Positions 10,256 through 23,926 are shown, numbered from the stretch's first letter. The stretch: DNA of 64,000 nucleotides from Anticarsia gemmatalis (GCF_050436995.1 NC_134763.1:2542001-2606000); one strand, 5' to 3'. Made by a program: numbers and translations. The notes: generated from the sequence alone by a model not told the origin.

Positions 10256-13200
10256 CCCATCATAATACTGAGTAAGTCACATAACAGAGAATGACTAATA
10301 CCAACAACAGTAACTAAAACAATAACGACCTGTATTTTTATGAGCAGTCCATATCAGCGACTACCGGAAGAAACTTGTAAAAACTTTCAACTTATCTGTT
10401 CATTACTTATCGACAACCATATTAGTTCAAAAAACAATTCACAAACCATTTACTAAACTCACAAACTCATATAAATTAGTCCTAATGGTCGGTCATAAAA
10501 AACAACAGTCGTAAATTAAAGAGATATAAAACATGTTGATTCTATAAAAAATCCTAAAAATTTACTCACGTGCGCTACATATTAAAAAATATATTAAAGA
10601 TCAAATTTCAATTGAAGATGGTATAGATAATCTTAACATCTAGCCAATATAAAAAGACCTTTCGATAACTATTTATTTAAGCATCATCTTTTAGAATTAA
10701 GTGTCTTCTTAAATTGGTTATTTCTAATGATCCGCTCTCAAAACCAGTTGCTTTGAACACAAATTTCATAACATTATAGATAAGGTTTCAAATTGAGGAG
10801 TCGTTTTTGTCCATGTAAGTTGGTATAAAAATTATCTGTATTGCTTATCGTTGCTGTAAACTTGTATCTTGATGACAACACTATTATTGATTGAAATCAG
10901 ATTTTAAATTAGTTTAAAAGTTTTCAATGTGTTTTTAAATTATTATTGGTCTATAAGAGTTGAATGTAAAGCTGGTAGTAGCGCTATTTCTACACTTTTT
11001 AATAACGAGAGTTTGATAGTGAAAATATACTTGAACTATTAGCTGTTCTACTTTTTACTACTGGCGTTGATAAGTTTTTGATTAAAAAATTCTAGATTGT
11101 CGATAGTCAAAAGTGATAGATGTCGAACTTATATATATATTTATCAGGTTTCTATACATGGGTTCAAACCTGTTGTTTAGTTAAATGAAAGAAGTCCTAT
11201 TATAATTGACAGTTCAGAAGAATCTATTCTAGTTAAACATCGCGTGACGAGCTGCAAACAATGCGTTCTTTTTTATGTTTCATGAAGATGATGATATCTC
11301 AATTGTCTCAGTCATGTAGGTCATACAAATTAATTCTATTTTTAGATTTATAGTGTTAGTTATTAATTACTTAGGTTACAAGTTGACGTCTATTCTCGTT
11401 ATTAAAAATGTTCACAATAATACTTTTTATCGCACTTATCCAAAGTCACAAAAATACGAAAATGTTGAGTGTGCTTTAATCTTATTTCAGTTTAATTAAA
11501 TGTTCAGTGACATAATAAGATTTTTCTATTACATTCATAACTTTGATTACGCGTTATCATTAGACAAAACAGAACTGTAAAACGGAGTTCTTCAATCTTT
11601 CGTTCAAAATGGGATATTTCTTTCTGCTCGACCAAGACAAACTTTTATATTTTGAAGTTACATGAGTTAATTCGCAAGCAAATTGAGCAAAATTAGCAAG
11701 CAAAAAACAACTGGATATTATTCGCCAACTTCCTTACGTTTGAAATAATAAAGAAACTGTGAGATTAACTTAATGTTGTTTACTGCTAGAAATGTACGAG
11801 ACCTGAAGTAATTTGCTTGGATTTTGTTTATGCCGAGATTCCCTAAGAGTTGTGTGATGGTGCATTTATGTGATGCTTAAAAGGACTCTGCATTACTTTT
11901 TATGAACGGTTTTTATTACTTTTTATGTTATCATATAATATTGTATGTTTTAGTACTGGTTGTTTGTATTTAGTAGACAAAAAAATGTTTTTATGAACAA
12001 ACTGTAATGTTATAACAGGATTATACAAGAGTGTTAGTTATTTTATGATTAAAGGAATCTTACAAGACGGACTGTTCTGACGATTGATACTAAGAACCCA
12101 TCACATAATTTTATGCAATAGAGACGTTGAAGTTTAAAAACTTTTTTTACAATAAACAGAGTATAAAACAAAGGCAACATTTGCAAATAAAGATACATAC
12201 AAGAGCCTAAGTCTAATTGGAACTATACTTAAGAACAAATTCAAATAGTTTCCTTCCATTTACACATAGAATTGCGAACTATTTTTGTTAGGAGCACACG
12301 ACAAGATCTATGTTTAGTCATGACACCTAGACAATGAAATTATTCACGCTGTTTCGATGCACCATCTAGGTTCCCGATTTGGCCATATCGGGTACTTTTA
12401 TGTGCGGGTTAGGAAATTGGCGACGGGGTTTTCTTTAGAAATGTGAATTTAACGACCATTTGATTTTAGACTTTTAAGAGTTTTTTTATTTCATTGTGAT
12501 GTGTGGTGTATTTCGTATTTCTAAATTTTTCACGATTTTCATATTAACGATTATTTATAGTTTTTTATTTAACATGAGAAAATGGCGTTAAGTTAAAAAT
12601 TCTAATTTTACTTCACAAGTATTAATTAATCTATCTTCATCTTTGTCCACAAAATTAAAATGCAAGTTCTCTATACCATCTTAAATCTCAGTTTCCAAAC
12701 TAAAATGAAAATATTAACTTGTGTCAATATTTCACAATAATTTGTATAAATAAATTGTATTGTCCCACTGGCGTTCTTGTTTCGTAGCCCGACCCAGGCG
12801 CCTATGATACTTTATAAGCAAACTTCTACTGGGTACTCTGATTACCTCAAAATATAGGCTTACTATGCTCATAATTTTAAACTTTGGCAGTTTGCCTCGC
12901 ATAAATTGAGATTATTTTTTATCCAAGCTGTTGTTCCTACTTTTATGTTCCTTATTTAATGAAATATGAATGGTTTTTTTTGTAACTGGCTTACTTTTTG
13001 TGAGTAATTGTCTCCGGTAGTTATCTTATAAGAGTATTTTTATTGGAGAGAAATATGTATTGTTTTTACGTTATTATTTTCGTTATATACAAAATTACTT
13101 GGCACAGGTTTATGTATGACGTTTTTGTTGTAATTTGTTATTCAATACAAGGACGAAATATCTATTTTTATGGCTTTACTCTTATTGATAATATTGAGTG

Positions 13201-16200
13201 CGATAACAAGATTTCTGAAAAAAAAAACGAAATAAAATCAGAAATTGATATTATATCCTCTATAAGTTACATAATTGTACAAAATTTAACTGTGGCGGCA
13301 AAAAAACATAAGTTCTTATTTTTGTATATCAGCAAACTCTCAATTAAGACGACATTAAACCAGCCAAAGCAGAGATAAATGAACAATCAACATATTTCTG
13401 ATAAACGAAAACTTTCACAGAAATCAGAACTTTTACACCCAGTCTTGAACAAAAACTGTTCCAAGTTTAACTCACACAATACAATTTCGAGTACATCAAA
13501 GTACCTTTCAAGAATTAATAAGAGTCTGCAAAGAGTAATGGATTGGAAATTATTGGACTCAAAGTAATATTCGAGGACCCGACGATTCCGCGTCCATTTT
13601 TAAGATGCAATTAAAGTACTTTATTTCTTTCATTAGATCGAACTTCCGAAGTAGGTTTTATTTATGATGGTAAAGTTTAGGAACCTATTATGGTGGATGC
13701 GTTATTGGTGGGGAGGGTTGTAAAGATTGGGGAATGTTTATGACAATGGCAGCCGAAATTGGTGGTGTTGATAAAGTGCATGCTTTAGATAAAAATTGCA
13801 TTGCAATGGAATTGAGACTTTTGTGTTTTATTATGATTCTGAATTCATCAGTAAAATTTCCCGAATATTTGTAATAAATAGTTATTTTGATTTAAATATA
13901 ATAAAGCTGAAACTATTCCAACAAAAAAACACACTAGGCATACATTTGAATGCTTAAAGAAGTAATTTCAAGAATTCGTTTTGTGCGTCCAAACTTCGCT
14001 TGTTAGTGTTAATTTAATTAAAAATGAAATCCTCCTTTTGAATGTGAATGGTTTTGAAGCTTTTGTATTCATTGTCCAAGTTGTTGGTGCAAGAAATTAA
14101 ATGTTTGAAGCAATTAACAGGAACGACTAAGGTGAAGGTAATTGTACGTAATTAGGCAATACTTGAGATTCTTCAAGAAATTCTAAATTTCGTAATAAAA
14201 TTGAAGAGTGAAAAAGAATTTAATTTGAAGCAGATTATTCTCTGAAATCTCAGAAAATTAAGAAAATCACTGTGTTAGATATTTATGGAGATTTTGAGAT
14301 GGAATTCTTACTCGAGTGTACTTGAGGGCTCTTGGACAAAAATCTTGTGAAGTCTTAACTTTTGTGGAAAATGTTGAAATGTATAACTTTCTGATATGGA
14401 TTTAGAGAGAACAAGACTTTTGATGTGTATTAAAGTGGATAAGCGTTTGAGAAACAAGTTTAAAGGTATTAATTGTTTGGAAATATATTTTACTCTTCAA
14501 ACGTATCATATTTGCCACAAAACGATACTCATAGGTTAAGTTTAAAAAATACTAGTTTTCTAATTAAACTAAGCAACAAATATAAAGTCACGATCTAATC
14601 GATAAATCCCGGAAAAAACTCTATCACAAGTTAACTAATTCAAATAATCTACACTACCATTAAATTTTACTTAAAATAAAACATTTATTTCGTCCAAAAT
14701 TTTCAACAATAACGTTCACAAATTTGAATAGCTAAACATATTGACACAAACCCAAATAGGACTTAGTCATGCCGCTAAGTTCAAACCGCGCTTCACTCGC
14801 ACACCATCTGAGCCGACCGATCTCAACCCTCCCTCGAATACTAATAAGTTAATCTTTTATATCACGTTTTCGTGAAACAAAGAGATGAGGGCAAGTACGA
14901 GATAAAACGTCCAATAAAACTTGGCCTCTTGTTAAGTATAACGAGTTACCTTCTGCAACAAATTTTTGTTCCAAACCAGAAGGTAGGGAGCTCTTCAAAT
15001 CTGGTTTTGAATCGCGGTGGTCGAGTATGAGGCAGTATTAAATAGCAAGGGAATTATGAAGCATGTGCTCTTTGAATACTAAACGGCCATTTCCAAAGGC
15101 GGTGCGGTGGAAATAAGCCGAGGTGCTTTCAAAACCAGGGATGTGACTAATGTTTTTTTAGTTGCTATTCGTATATATTCATATGGTAATCAGGGTGATT
15201 ATAGGAATGTGGAAGCCAGTCAAATGGATCGTTTTGTGATTCAAAAGATGGTCGTTAAAATGTTTTGTTTATATTTTTATGTGGAAAAAGATTTGAGTTT
15301 CTATAGGCAACAATGCATAGAAGTAGGAATAACCCTCTACTAATGTTGCGCAGAAAACGTGGTTTAATATTCTTATTCGTTTGATGGTACTAAATCTTTT
15401 ATACATTATTACTACTAGAATTTCTTTAACCTATCTGCGAATTTCAAGTACGAAATAAACACGCAATATTTCTTCTTAGATTCAAAATGGTTACTTACCT
15501 ACTTAGTCAACTACAAGATCCTTATAAGCAACAAAGCCTTAATTGAAAACTGTAGATCCCAAAAACATCCACTAAAGAATACTCAAAGAAAATCCTCGCT
15601 CATTTGTATGAGTAAGGCGTCAGTAAACGGCTGTACTGTTTTGAATAAATCTTTAGCTTAAATACTAACTCAATAAGAGCTCGTTTGCCGCCGAGAGTTA
15701 ACGCCCGGTGAATTGAAAAAGGTTAAGCTAATTTGCATCTGACTGAAAGTATTTTGAGAAGTTCAATTGACCTGTTGATAGAAGAAGCTTAAAGGAATGA
15801 ATCATTCATCATTGGTCTATTTTAGAACGTGTATGAATGATGAGTAAGATATTGTCATGGTAGAATGCGATTGATGATCATTAAATTGAACTTAAATGTG
15901 TTGGGTGTCCCACAAGGCATGATTATGGGACCTAATAAATCTTGACTCGGTGCTCTTTTAACAATGCTGATAATGTACTAAATTGTTTTATTGTATCAAG
16001 CATGAAGAAAGCATCCTAGATACAAATGTGTAATAAGTGCTGTCACATTTTCTAATAAGAATATAGAAGAATCATCATTAATAGAGACATACATTTTTTG
16101 TGGAAGTTTTTAAGTTTCTTTAAAAGAAATAAGAATTCTTCAACTATGACACACAACTATGATTAATCGTCGTAAACATCGTTAAATTGTCTGTTGAAGC

Positions 16201-17610
16201 GGCTGAAAAAAACCTTGATTGTAATTCTCCGTTTAACTCTTTTGAAATTCAAATAACGCATGACTAAATTCACACAAAAACTTTAATTTTAAAAACCGCA
16301 AACGATAATGATGGTGGAAATGATGTTGTAACAAAAAGAGGACACATTAAATAAATTTATGTGTCATACTTTTAGTTAGTTGTCATTGAATTGGTAGATG
16401 TTTGAAGTAATTTCAATGAATCATTTACTTATGTCCGTGATTCTGCTCGTTATTTTTTTGCATTATTGAATATGAACTAAATTGACGTTTTAAAATTACC
16501 ACGGCTTCTAAACATAATACTGATGTGCCCAACGAGTTTTATGCACTGTGAAGTTATAAATGTTACAATACTATTGTGAACTAAATCTCTTCAAAAGTTT
16601 AGTCATGATAGTTTAGACAAGATGAACGATAATGTAATATAATATTGGTGTACTAGTTCTGGAATAAATTCATTTAGGTACCAGGTACGTTAATACATAA
16701 AAAGTCACCTAGAATTATATTCAAACATCTCAACCGGTTAGAGTTTATTTCCTCAAACTTTTTGAAAAGTGGCACATTTATTGACAACACAACAATATTA
16801 TCACAACGACTCATCTTTGTAACGTTAGCAAAATTACACATACAACAAATAAAGGAAATACCACAACAGTGAGTGTAGTTCCTCATACAAGAAACGCTGA
16901 CTCACACACGACAATGAGCCTTAATGAATTGTCTAATTTCTTTCTACAGAATACACTGACGGCATATTAATAGGCCTACTTTTGTATGTATGCTCTGCGT
17001 ATTAAGTGAGTAATGTGAACTTGGTACTGTAGCTTTGATAACACATCGATGTCTTCAAAATGAAATTTAATGAGATCTGGATCGATGTAAGGCCTTTGAT
17101 TGATTTGACAAATAATTTTTGGAAGGTTTTTTTGCCTACGATTATTTCTAAGGTTATGTGTGTAGTGCTGGAGGCTTATAAGAATAAAAAAATACACATC
17201 TGATTGGTCTCTGATATTATTACATGGAGATATTAAATTTCGGAGAGCTGTACTTATAAGAAGTTCAGTTTCATTAGATTTAATGGGTAAATATATTACA
17301 ATAGTGCACGTTATTATGAAAATATAATAAAAATATTATTAAATACTTTACTGTTGTAATAATATTATTGTTTTCTTATAAGCCTTTATTTGTTATCGAG
17401 TCACCTGTTCGGTATACTAATGGTATTATAATATAATAGAATGCAATACATTATTACCAATAAGCACACGTAACTAGATTTCAACTACAGGTATCAGATT
17501 ATTTAATTGAATATGGATTTTAATAGATTATTATGAGACCATTTTGTACGAAATAATCATCAAATTATTTCGAAAGCGTGTTGCATATAGCGGATTAAAT
17601 TTGTTGAATA
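10256..17610. other. Long unannotated stretch
   Basis: About 7 kb of AT-rich DNA without a recognised gene or repeat family. Frames at 13043-13378 (111 codons) and 13379-13567 (62 codons) abut, but the first is Ile/Tyr/Phe-rich and the second Lys/Asn/Ser-rich, as expected by chance in AT-rich DNA. A GC-richer patch lies at 14762-14840. The 18-mer TCGAATACTAATAAGTTA inside this stretch (about 14834) recurs near 18963. Confidence 0.5.
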
Positions 17611-17860
17611 TCTATACTAATATTATAAAGCTAAAGAGTTTGTTTGTTTGTTTGAACGCGCTAATCTCAGGAACTACTGGTCCGATTTGAAAAATTCTTT
17701 CAATGTTAGATAGTCCATTTATCGAGGAAGGTTAAAGGCTATATATCATTACGCTACGACCAATAGGAGCAGAGAACCAGTGAAAAATGTAACAAAAACG
17801 GGGAAAATTTTGACCCATCCTCTCTTATGTGACGCAAGCGAAGTTGCGCGGGTCAGCTAT
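17611..17860 (+). mobile_element. Nearly full-length non-autonomous Helitron-type element
   Basis: The element runs from 5' TC (17611, preceded by A) to the 3' end, where CGCAAGCGAAGTTGCG (17833-17848) forms a stem-loop about ten bases before the terminus. The terminus reads CTAT here instead of CTAG and is followed by T. Internal blocks match the other copies. The absence of a target duplication and an insertion between A and T fit the Helitron superfamily. Confidence 0.8.
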
Positions 17861-20800
17861 TAATAATAAATCTTATTGAGTTTGATTTTTAAGCATTTTG
17901 GGATAGAGCTTCACCTGATAATGTAAAAAGGAAAACAAATTTAATTTATGGACGAACGCACAACTTAATGTAAATTGAACTTTCAAATAAGAATTACATA
18001 ATATTTATATAGTGCAGTCTAGAATATTTCTGTCCAATTTAAAGACCTATAGATGCAATTTAGATACAAATAACTAATTCAAACAATATCGCAAAACTGA
18101 AACCAGAAAACAATCTTCACACACACAACAAACTAAGAACAGAAATAAACACAAAAGGATTCCCACCAGTCATTACTGTAGCTATACATCCGTACCGCCA
18201 TCCTTCAAATAGAACCGTCTTTCTTACAATCAATTGGACGTAAATGAAGACATCTCCATCGTATCGACACTCGATCTAAGATAATCGTTACACGATCAGT
18301 GTACCGTTCGCGGAATGACTTGGCTGCTTTTTTTCTCATTCGTTTTGTGGTAAAAACAGTTGTGATCAGCGATTAGTTGTTATTAGTTATTGTTATTTTT
18401 TAGATGTTGAAGAGTAATCAAAATTGTTGTGAGATGAAATTGCTTTTTTTGATTGCGTGTTTGATGGCACTGAGGAATCCTGTACGCTCAATTATTTTGC
18501 AAAAAGTTAATATCTGAGGCAATAACGGAATTTGTGACATTGCTATCAAGTTATTACAGTTACTATAGACGAATTTTATTAATTTAGTTATGACTAAAAG
18601 TAGGGAAAAGACGGACATATACTAACACTGATAACCAAACACCAAAGCTTTGTAATAGCATTTCAAATTATTTTGCAGGACTAATAATGTTTAACGCTAG
18701 AAGAATGTGCGTAGGTACAAACTACTTAAATAAATAGACGTCTTTTCAAGAAAATTCTGAAACAGTTACTTGCTCTATTGTACTAATATAAAACTGTAAA
18801 ATCAATAAAAATATGTACGATTAATGAACACTTGAATGTACAAATCTAATAAAATCAAACGTTTTAAAACTTTAACAAACTCAGGTAAATTTAATGTGAA
18901 TCCCAATCACGTACATTAAATATATATAACTGATACAAATCTATGGGTCTAAAAGTTTGTATCGAATACTAATAAGTTAGAAAGGGCGGCGAAGGACTGC
19001 CGAAGTGAGGCTGATTTAAAAGTTTATATTCTTATCATTGGATTAGAATTCATTGCTACTAAATTTTTATTATTAATTATGTGTTAATCAAAATTTTTTT
19101 TTGATCGATTTTGTTTCTAGGATTGGCATCATCTTATAATTGTTTCCTAGTTTTTTCAACGTGTTAAACGCTAAAAGCTTGAAACATTGTTTCTTTTGAT
19201 CATTGTTTATTTGAGAAGATTTGGGTTACATAAAATACCTAGTCAGCGCCATCGTAACCTTACCACAAAAATATTTACTTCTGTAACCTTCTTCTAAGTA
19301 CAAGACATTTTTCGTATGTAATTATTAATTCTGTTTATTCTTAATGAGATTGAAAAAATATAATTATTTTGGTTACTCAGAGTATGAGTGACCATGTTTG
19401 AGTCAACATGGTCTCGGAATCTAAATAAAACTGTTTAACCTAGCAGCTTAAAGTAATAGTTGGCAAGAGATGTATTTATTGATATCGCTTGAGGCTGGAG
19501 AGAAATAATCTGTGCTTACCATCCCACGCAATTATCATAGTCAAATATGGGTAATAATGGATTAACTACGTGGCTCGTAGGCGATGGAATGTCAACCTAT
19601 CATTTGAGCCGAGTTATAAATTTTGAACCTAACGTATATTTTACTGATCCTAACTGATCTTTACTATCTAAGCGATATAACGGCTATAACTTTGACCATC
19701 AAAATGAAGATAGAATTAAATCTTTTCGTAGAAATATTAAAGTAATTTTACTACTTGTTTTTCTTTAATTTGTCGAAGAATAATATGTAGCAATTCATAT
19801 TTGATATCTATTATAATATCTGCTACCATTAACAATATCAAAACTTAAACCCAGTGCTCCCAAAGCATGAGTCTGTATATTTTTAAATTCATAACACGCA
19901 CCACCCAGATCCGAAACATCAAATCGAAACGCCAAAACAGACAATCAGACCTCTTAACAAACGTTTAACACAAAAAAACTAAGACAAAAGAAGCAATCAA
20001 CATGAAAATACAAGCCTTTTTTGTACGAACACTCGAAAACTTTCTGCGTATTGTGAAAAAAAGTTATTCAACATTCCATATTAACAGACATCTATGACAT
20101 GTACAAGTGTTTCTCACAACCGAAATTTTGGTAACGTTAAATTTCAAACACTTCAAAAATAACTCTTAAGTATTAAACAATAAAGTCCATGTTGTGCTCG
20201 TTGAAGGAATTGAGATGGCAGATCAAAATTGGTTCTCCGAAGAGCCATTGAGACTTGTCCGCGGTACAAAGACAATGAGCTATACAAAACTCTCTCAGCA
20301 AGTGGTCAGAATTTCTTTACGTCATTCTAAAGCATAGTTACACCGTTAGTTGAAACGTGACTAATGCCGGCCACTTGTTACTGAGTGCCGTGGCTAAAAT
20401 CTTTTGATTTTGTGAATGCATTTCCGGAGTCAAGTGGATAGCAATTCAGGATGTGAGGAAGGAAGAATTTTTAAGATAAAATAATGTATTTTGTCCGTTT
20501 TGAGCGCGTGCTTTCTTAGAACTACATTTTTACAAATAACGAATCTTTATTCCTATAAAACTTTTGCTAACTAACCCATTTTGGTACTAACTTAGTGTTT
20601 AGTAATTTGTTTCTGTCACAAAAGAAATAAGCTACTATTTCTCTTGTAATTTTAGTACAGAAATAATAATTTCACGTTATTTTACTTCGTCTTTCACTGC
20701 TCCACGTCTAATAAAGCAATAAATCAGAATGTTATCAGCCATAATGTTCGGCTGACGTTTTATAAAGGTAGATCGCCCAATAAACTATCGTGACTGTTCT

Positions 20801-21059
20801 TCAGTTAGTGCATCACGTTTTGTGGACGCGACCCCGCTCGTGATCTCTTTCTTTGGACCTTTTTTATAAGGAATCTTGTGCACTAGATCTTTATGGTCAT
20901 AGGTTTTAGCGATAATAAGGTATACTGACCAAATAAGTCAATTTTGAGAAAAAATTGCTCTTGATAATTTTGTGGGATTTATTACAAGACTTTCGTTGTT
21001 AGTGCACCCGCCTTTTGTAGTTCGAATTCGTATAGTTAGTATTATGGAGTAACGGCAGT
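17861..21059. other. Unannotated stretch with two tiny coding-like frames
   Basis: Mostly AT-rich single-copy-looking DNA. A 44-codon ATG frame on the minus strand (18339 to 18205, starting MRKKAAKSFRERYTDRV) and a 40-codon plus-strand frame (20215-20337) lie in GC-richer patches. A TATAAA at 20761 and a TCAGTT initiator-like hexamer at 20801 are too far apart for a standard core promoter. Confidence 0.45.
20215..20337 (+). CDS. Possible micro-ORF, 40 codons
   Basis: An ATG frame with context GAGATGG encodes MADQNWFSEEPLRLVRG followed by a mixed polar/hydrophobic stretch, ending at TAG (20335-20337). The frame stays open upstream to about 20170. Its balanced composition, with Trp, Glu, Arg, Val and Gln, differs from the Phe/Ile/Tyr-rich chance frames around it. 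No homologue, splice sites or signal peptide were recognised. It could be a chance frame or part of a conserved non-coding element. Confidence 0.15.
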   Translation: MADQNWFSEEPLRLVRGTKTMSYTKLSQQVVRISLRHSKA

Positions 21060-21183
21060 TTTAAATTTAAAATGTCATACAAAAATAATTCTTACGGCCC
21101 CCGCTAGAAGCGTTGATCAGATTTTTATATAATACTCGTCGATAGCTACCCGGTTGTAGATATTCGACAGTAGTAGAATATCA
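21060..21183 (-). mobile_element. Decayed MITE of the CCGACAACC inverted-repeat family
   Basis: The right end retains a degraded inverted terminal repeat (GATAGCTACCCGGTTGTAGA, then TCGACAGTAGTAGAAT). The inner block CCCGCTAGAAGCGTTGATCAG matches the intact copies at 43226 and 57237. The left end is no longer recognisable. Confidence 0.6.
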
Positions 21184-21233
21184 GGCTATTGGACTAAAGC
21201 TACAGTTTTCTACTTACCTGAATATTTATTATA

Positions 21234-21447
21234 TTAGGTCGGGGAAAAAATCTTTTCGCATTATAGTATGTATGAACTTGTAATAAAATCTCTTTGGCTT
21301 CAAGAATCACAAATGAGTACACGGTTCATTAGGTTTCTTTCATTGAGCTCGTGAAGTACTCAAATATCGAGCTTTTTTGTTTAGAGAAAAGATTTTATTA
21401 CAAGTTCATACACACTATAATGCGAAAAGACTTTTTCCCTGACCTAA
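21234..21447. mobile_element. mariner-type MITE flanked by TA
   Basis: The left terminus begins TTAGGTCGGGGAAAAAATCT after TA (21232-21233). The right terminus is the near-exact inverse, ending ACCTAA before TA (21448-21449). The inverted repeats extend about 50 bases, through CGCATTATAGTATGTATGAA. The TA duplication and the (T)TAGGTCRGGGAAAAA end are characteristic of Tc1/mariner elements, and the end sequence resembles moth mariners. At 214 bp it has no transposase. Confidence 0.85.
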
Positions 21448-22517
21448 TATTACTTGCGTACCTCTAAATAGCTCTTGACAAATCTGCAGATACATACTGT
21501 ACATTTCACAACTACTAATGATAGAGAACTAATAAACATATTCTTATTATTCACTAACCAAGTCGTTTAAAGTGATCGTTACATTTATTTACAATCGTTT
21601 ACCTAGTTAAGTAGTTATTTGAGTTCTAGCATATCAAAACTAAATTTTATTGGCAAAGACATAATTAGTGACGTAACCTACTTTCCCGCAAATGTTTATA
21701 TAAATCCAAGCAATGTTTTGAATAAGATTCTTGTTTATATTGACATAATAAACGAAATTGATGTTGTTTATATAAATATCTATTTTTAACTAAATCAAAG
21801 GGGATTCGGTACTGTGAGTGTCCATTAGGATGAGGACATCGTGTAACCTGATATGTTTGACATTTGGGAAAGGGCACAAGAGACAAATAGTCTGGGCCTG
21901 ACGACAATTGTCCCTTCGCAGTTATATTTACCGAAATGATCAATTGTCATGAACGCGATATTTCAAAGTACCCAATTTTAGTATTCAATTCCATATGTAT
22001 TTGAAGAAAATATATTTATGAGACTATTTCTAGATATTACGCGAATGATGAATAACCTAAAAATGGATAAAAATCTTATAAATTTACTCGTGATAGTGTA
22101 TGAAATATCCTTATTTGGCAAAGATCTCCTTTTAATATTTAGTTGCAAAATGGGTCTAAAATGCGATGAAAATATTATACGTTACTTTATCTTATTCGTT
22201 ATCTAACCTACAATGATTTAGCAAGTAGTATGCATATAAGCTGCGATAGTTAAAACATTATTTACATCTACGGTAAATAGCTTTGTACGGATGAGGTCTT
22301 CTTTTTGAAACAATAATATTATAATTATACATATAGTCTTGTTTAGAAATTTCGTTAAGTAAGTTTAGTTTCTTTGAGTCTGTCTTTAAATCGTCTCGTG
22401 TCAGCCAAACTTCAAAGCCTTATAATTAAGAACGTTTAAGAACTTATTTAGTTCATTTTCTTATAAATTAAAGTATTAACTTCTTACATCATATTTCGAC
22501 CTAATTGTCTGACTCCT
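21448..22517. other. Unannotated stretch
   Basis: A 92-codon minus-strand frame (21665-21943) has a balanced first half (CPHPNGHSQYRIPFD) but no domain I recognise. It is not called as a gene. Confidence 0.45.
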
Positions 22518-22745
22518 AGTCTTCTTATCGTATGGTTAATGGTCAACCTAGTGTCAAAGTTGTTCAAGCCGCCCGAAGGCCTTTGACTTGGCTTAACGAC
22601 TGTTTCTTAATTGACAACAACCGAGACCGAATGTTTACGAGCCATCCGAAGCATGGAAACGCCCAGTTCAAATGCCACTATGCAGTCACCCATCTATGGA
22701 ATGACCGCGTCAAGGTTTGCTTAACTTACAGATCATAACTCATAG
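22518..22745 (-). mobile_element. 5S rRNA-derived SINE, minus strand
   Basis: Read on the minus strand, the head (about 22740-22680) contains GATCTGTAAGTTAAGCAAAC and GTCATTCCATAGATGGGTGA. This mirrors the internal promoter of eukaryotic 5S rRNA (GATC...GAA.TTAAGC...GGATGGGTGACC). The body continues with GTTCCATGCTTCGGATG and the tail ends in ATACGATAAGAAG at the low-coordinate side. It is the same subfamily as 39664-39926. The 68-codon plus-strand frame across it is an artefact of the repeat. Confidence 0.75.
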
Positions 22746-23558
22746 TGAACTAGATCCATTATATTATACAAGAGCACTTTGATTTATGTCAATGGTTTTG
22801 TAATGAATTAATTAAGATTTAACCCCATTTGAACCGTGTCTGTTTGGAATTATGCATTGTTCTTCTATATTTGGCATAATAATTCAGTTTTGTTGACATA
22901 TTGATCTATTTTTATTATTACTTTATCTGCTTTGAAGATGTCTAGATTTTTATAAATATTTGTTAAATAATATGCTTTAAGGTACCTACTCATAAATTTA
23001 TGTTACTGAATTATTAAAACATGATTGACTTTATTAGTACTTTAAGTGCTTCTGAAATCTTAAAATTGTAAACTAATCGATTTAACTTTTTTCAATATTT
23101 TTTATTAATATCTCAATCTATACAAATCTCATATATTATAAACACGAAATAAAAATGACTTAAAATCACTTTCTGCTAAAAGAAATCGCTTTCGTCTCAT
23201 TTGATATTTCAATAAAATTATCGTCCCGAAAAAAAAATCATACGATTATCCTCATTTCTTTTACACTAAGTTAAATCTTTTTAAACTGCGCACAGGTCAC
23301 GGATCTGAAAAAAAAATACAATAAAAAAATAACTCAAAAGAGTATTTTTTGCGCGAACCGATTTACCGTGAAAGCGAATTTAACCCCAAACGGATCGCCC
23401 TTAAAAAACTCGGGACTACCTGAGACTTTGAATTTTAAAAACCTATTTGTGCATTAAGGTTTTAGTGAGTTGTAAACTTACAAAAAGTCTCAAAGCACTC
23501 TAGAACTTAGATTGTTTGATATTGTCAATAAGCTTATAATATATTTTTTCTTTTGCAG
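22746..23558. other. Unannotated AT-rich stretch
   Basis: No feature was recognised apart from the pyrimidine tract TATTTTTTCTTTTGCAG at the end, which serves as the acceptor of the next entry. Confidence 0.55.
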
Positions 23559-23596
23559 ATTTAGACGTATGGCCGCGTGAGAGCAATTTATACTCG
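23559..23596 (+). other. Candidate 38-nt microexon
   Basis: A strong acceptor (ATATTTTTTCTTTTGCAG, AG at 23557-23558) and a strong donor (TCG|GTAAGATG, GT at 23597) bound 38 bases. Two frames carry stops. The third, with two leading bases, is open and encodes LDVWPRESNLYS, ending on a codon boundary. The segment is GC-richer than its surroundings. If real, it lies in a plus-strand host gene with introns of many kilobases on both sides. I do not recognise the peptide. Confidence 0.4.
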
Positions 23597-23926
23597 GTAA
23601 GATGAATTTCTTCTTTATTACCCATACATACCTACATAATATGACGTCTTCGTCTATGTTTTACCAAAGAATATTAACATTAAAATGAACGTCTACATTC
23701 CTAAAAAGTTTCCTAAAGAATGTTCAAAGAAATCCGAGACGAAACAATGTTCTCAAAAACGTTAGCATCAAAATAACTTCAAAAAGTTGGCAAACACCGC
23801 TATCGAAACAATCTTGGAGTTGTATTACAAGATATTCGAGACTCCAAATATGGAATCTGAACTATCATAGCAGAATAATGCCATAAAACCATTCAGTGTA
23901 TAGCTGAATGTAGTACAATATCGCGT
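23597..23926. other. Unannotated stretch
   Basis: No feature was recognised. Confidence 0.55.

Noticed and set aside
13043..13567. Two abutting open frames of 111 and 62 codons
   Set aside because: The first is Tyr/Ile/Phe-rich, the second Lys/Asn/Ser-rich. No domains, no splice context; typical of chance frames on A-rich or T-rich strands.
20761..20806. TATAAA plus TCAGTT initiator-like pair
   Set aside because: Spacing from TATA to the initiator A is about 42 bases, outside the usual range, and no clear downstream element or gene follows.
21212..21219. CAG|GTAAGT on the minus strand, a perfect recursive splice core
   Set aside because: The preceding minus-strand sequence is AT-rich without a pyrimidine tract and lies next to a MITE end, so it lacks the 3' splice signal.
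22532..22738. 68-codon frame rich in charged residues
   Set aside because: It lies entirely within a 5S-derived SINE.
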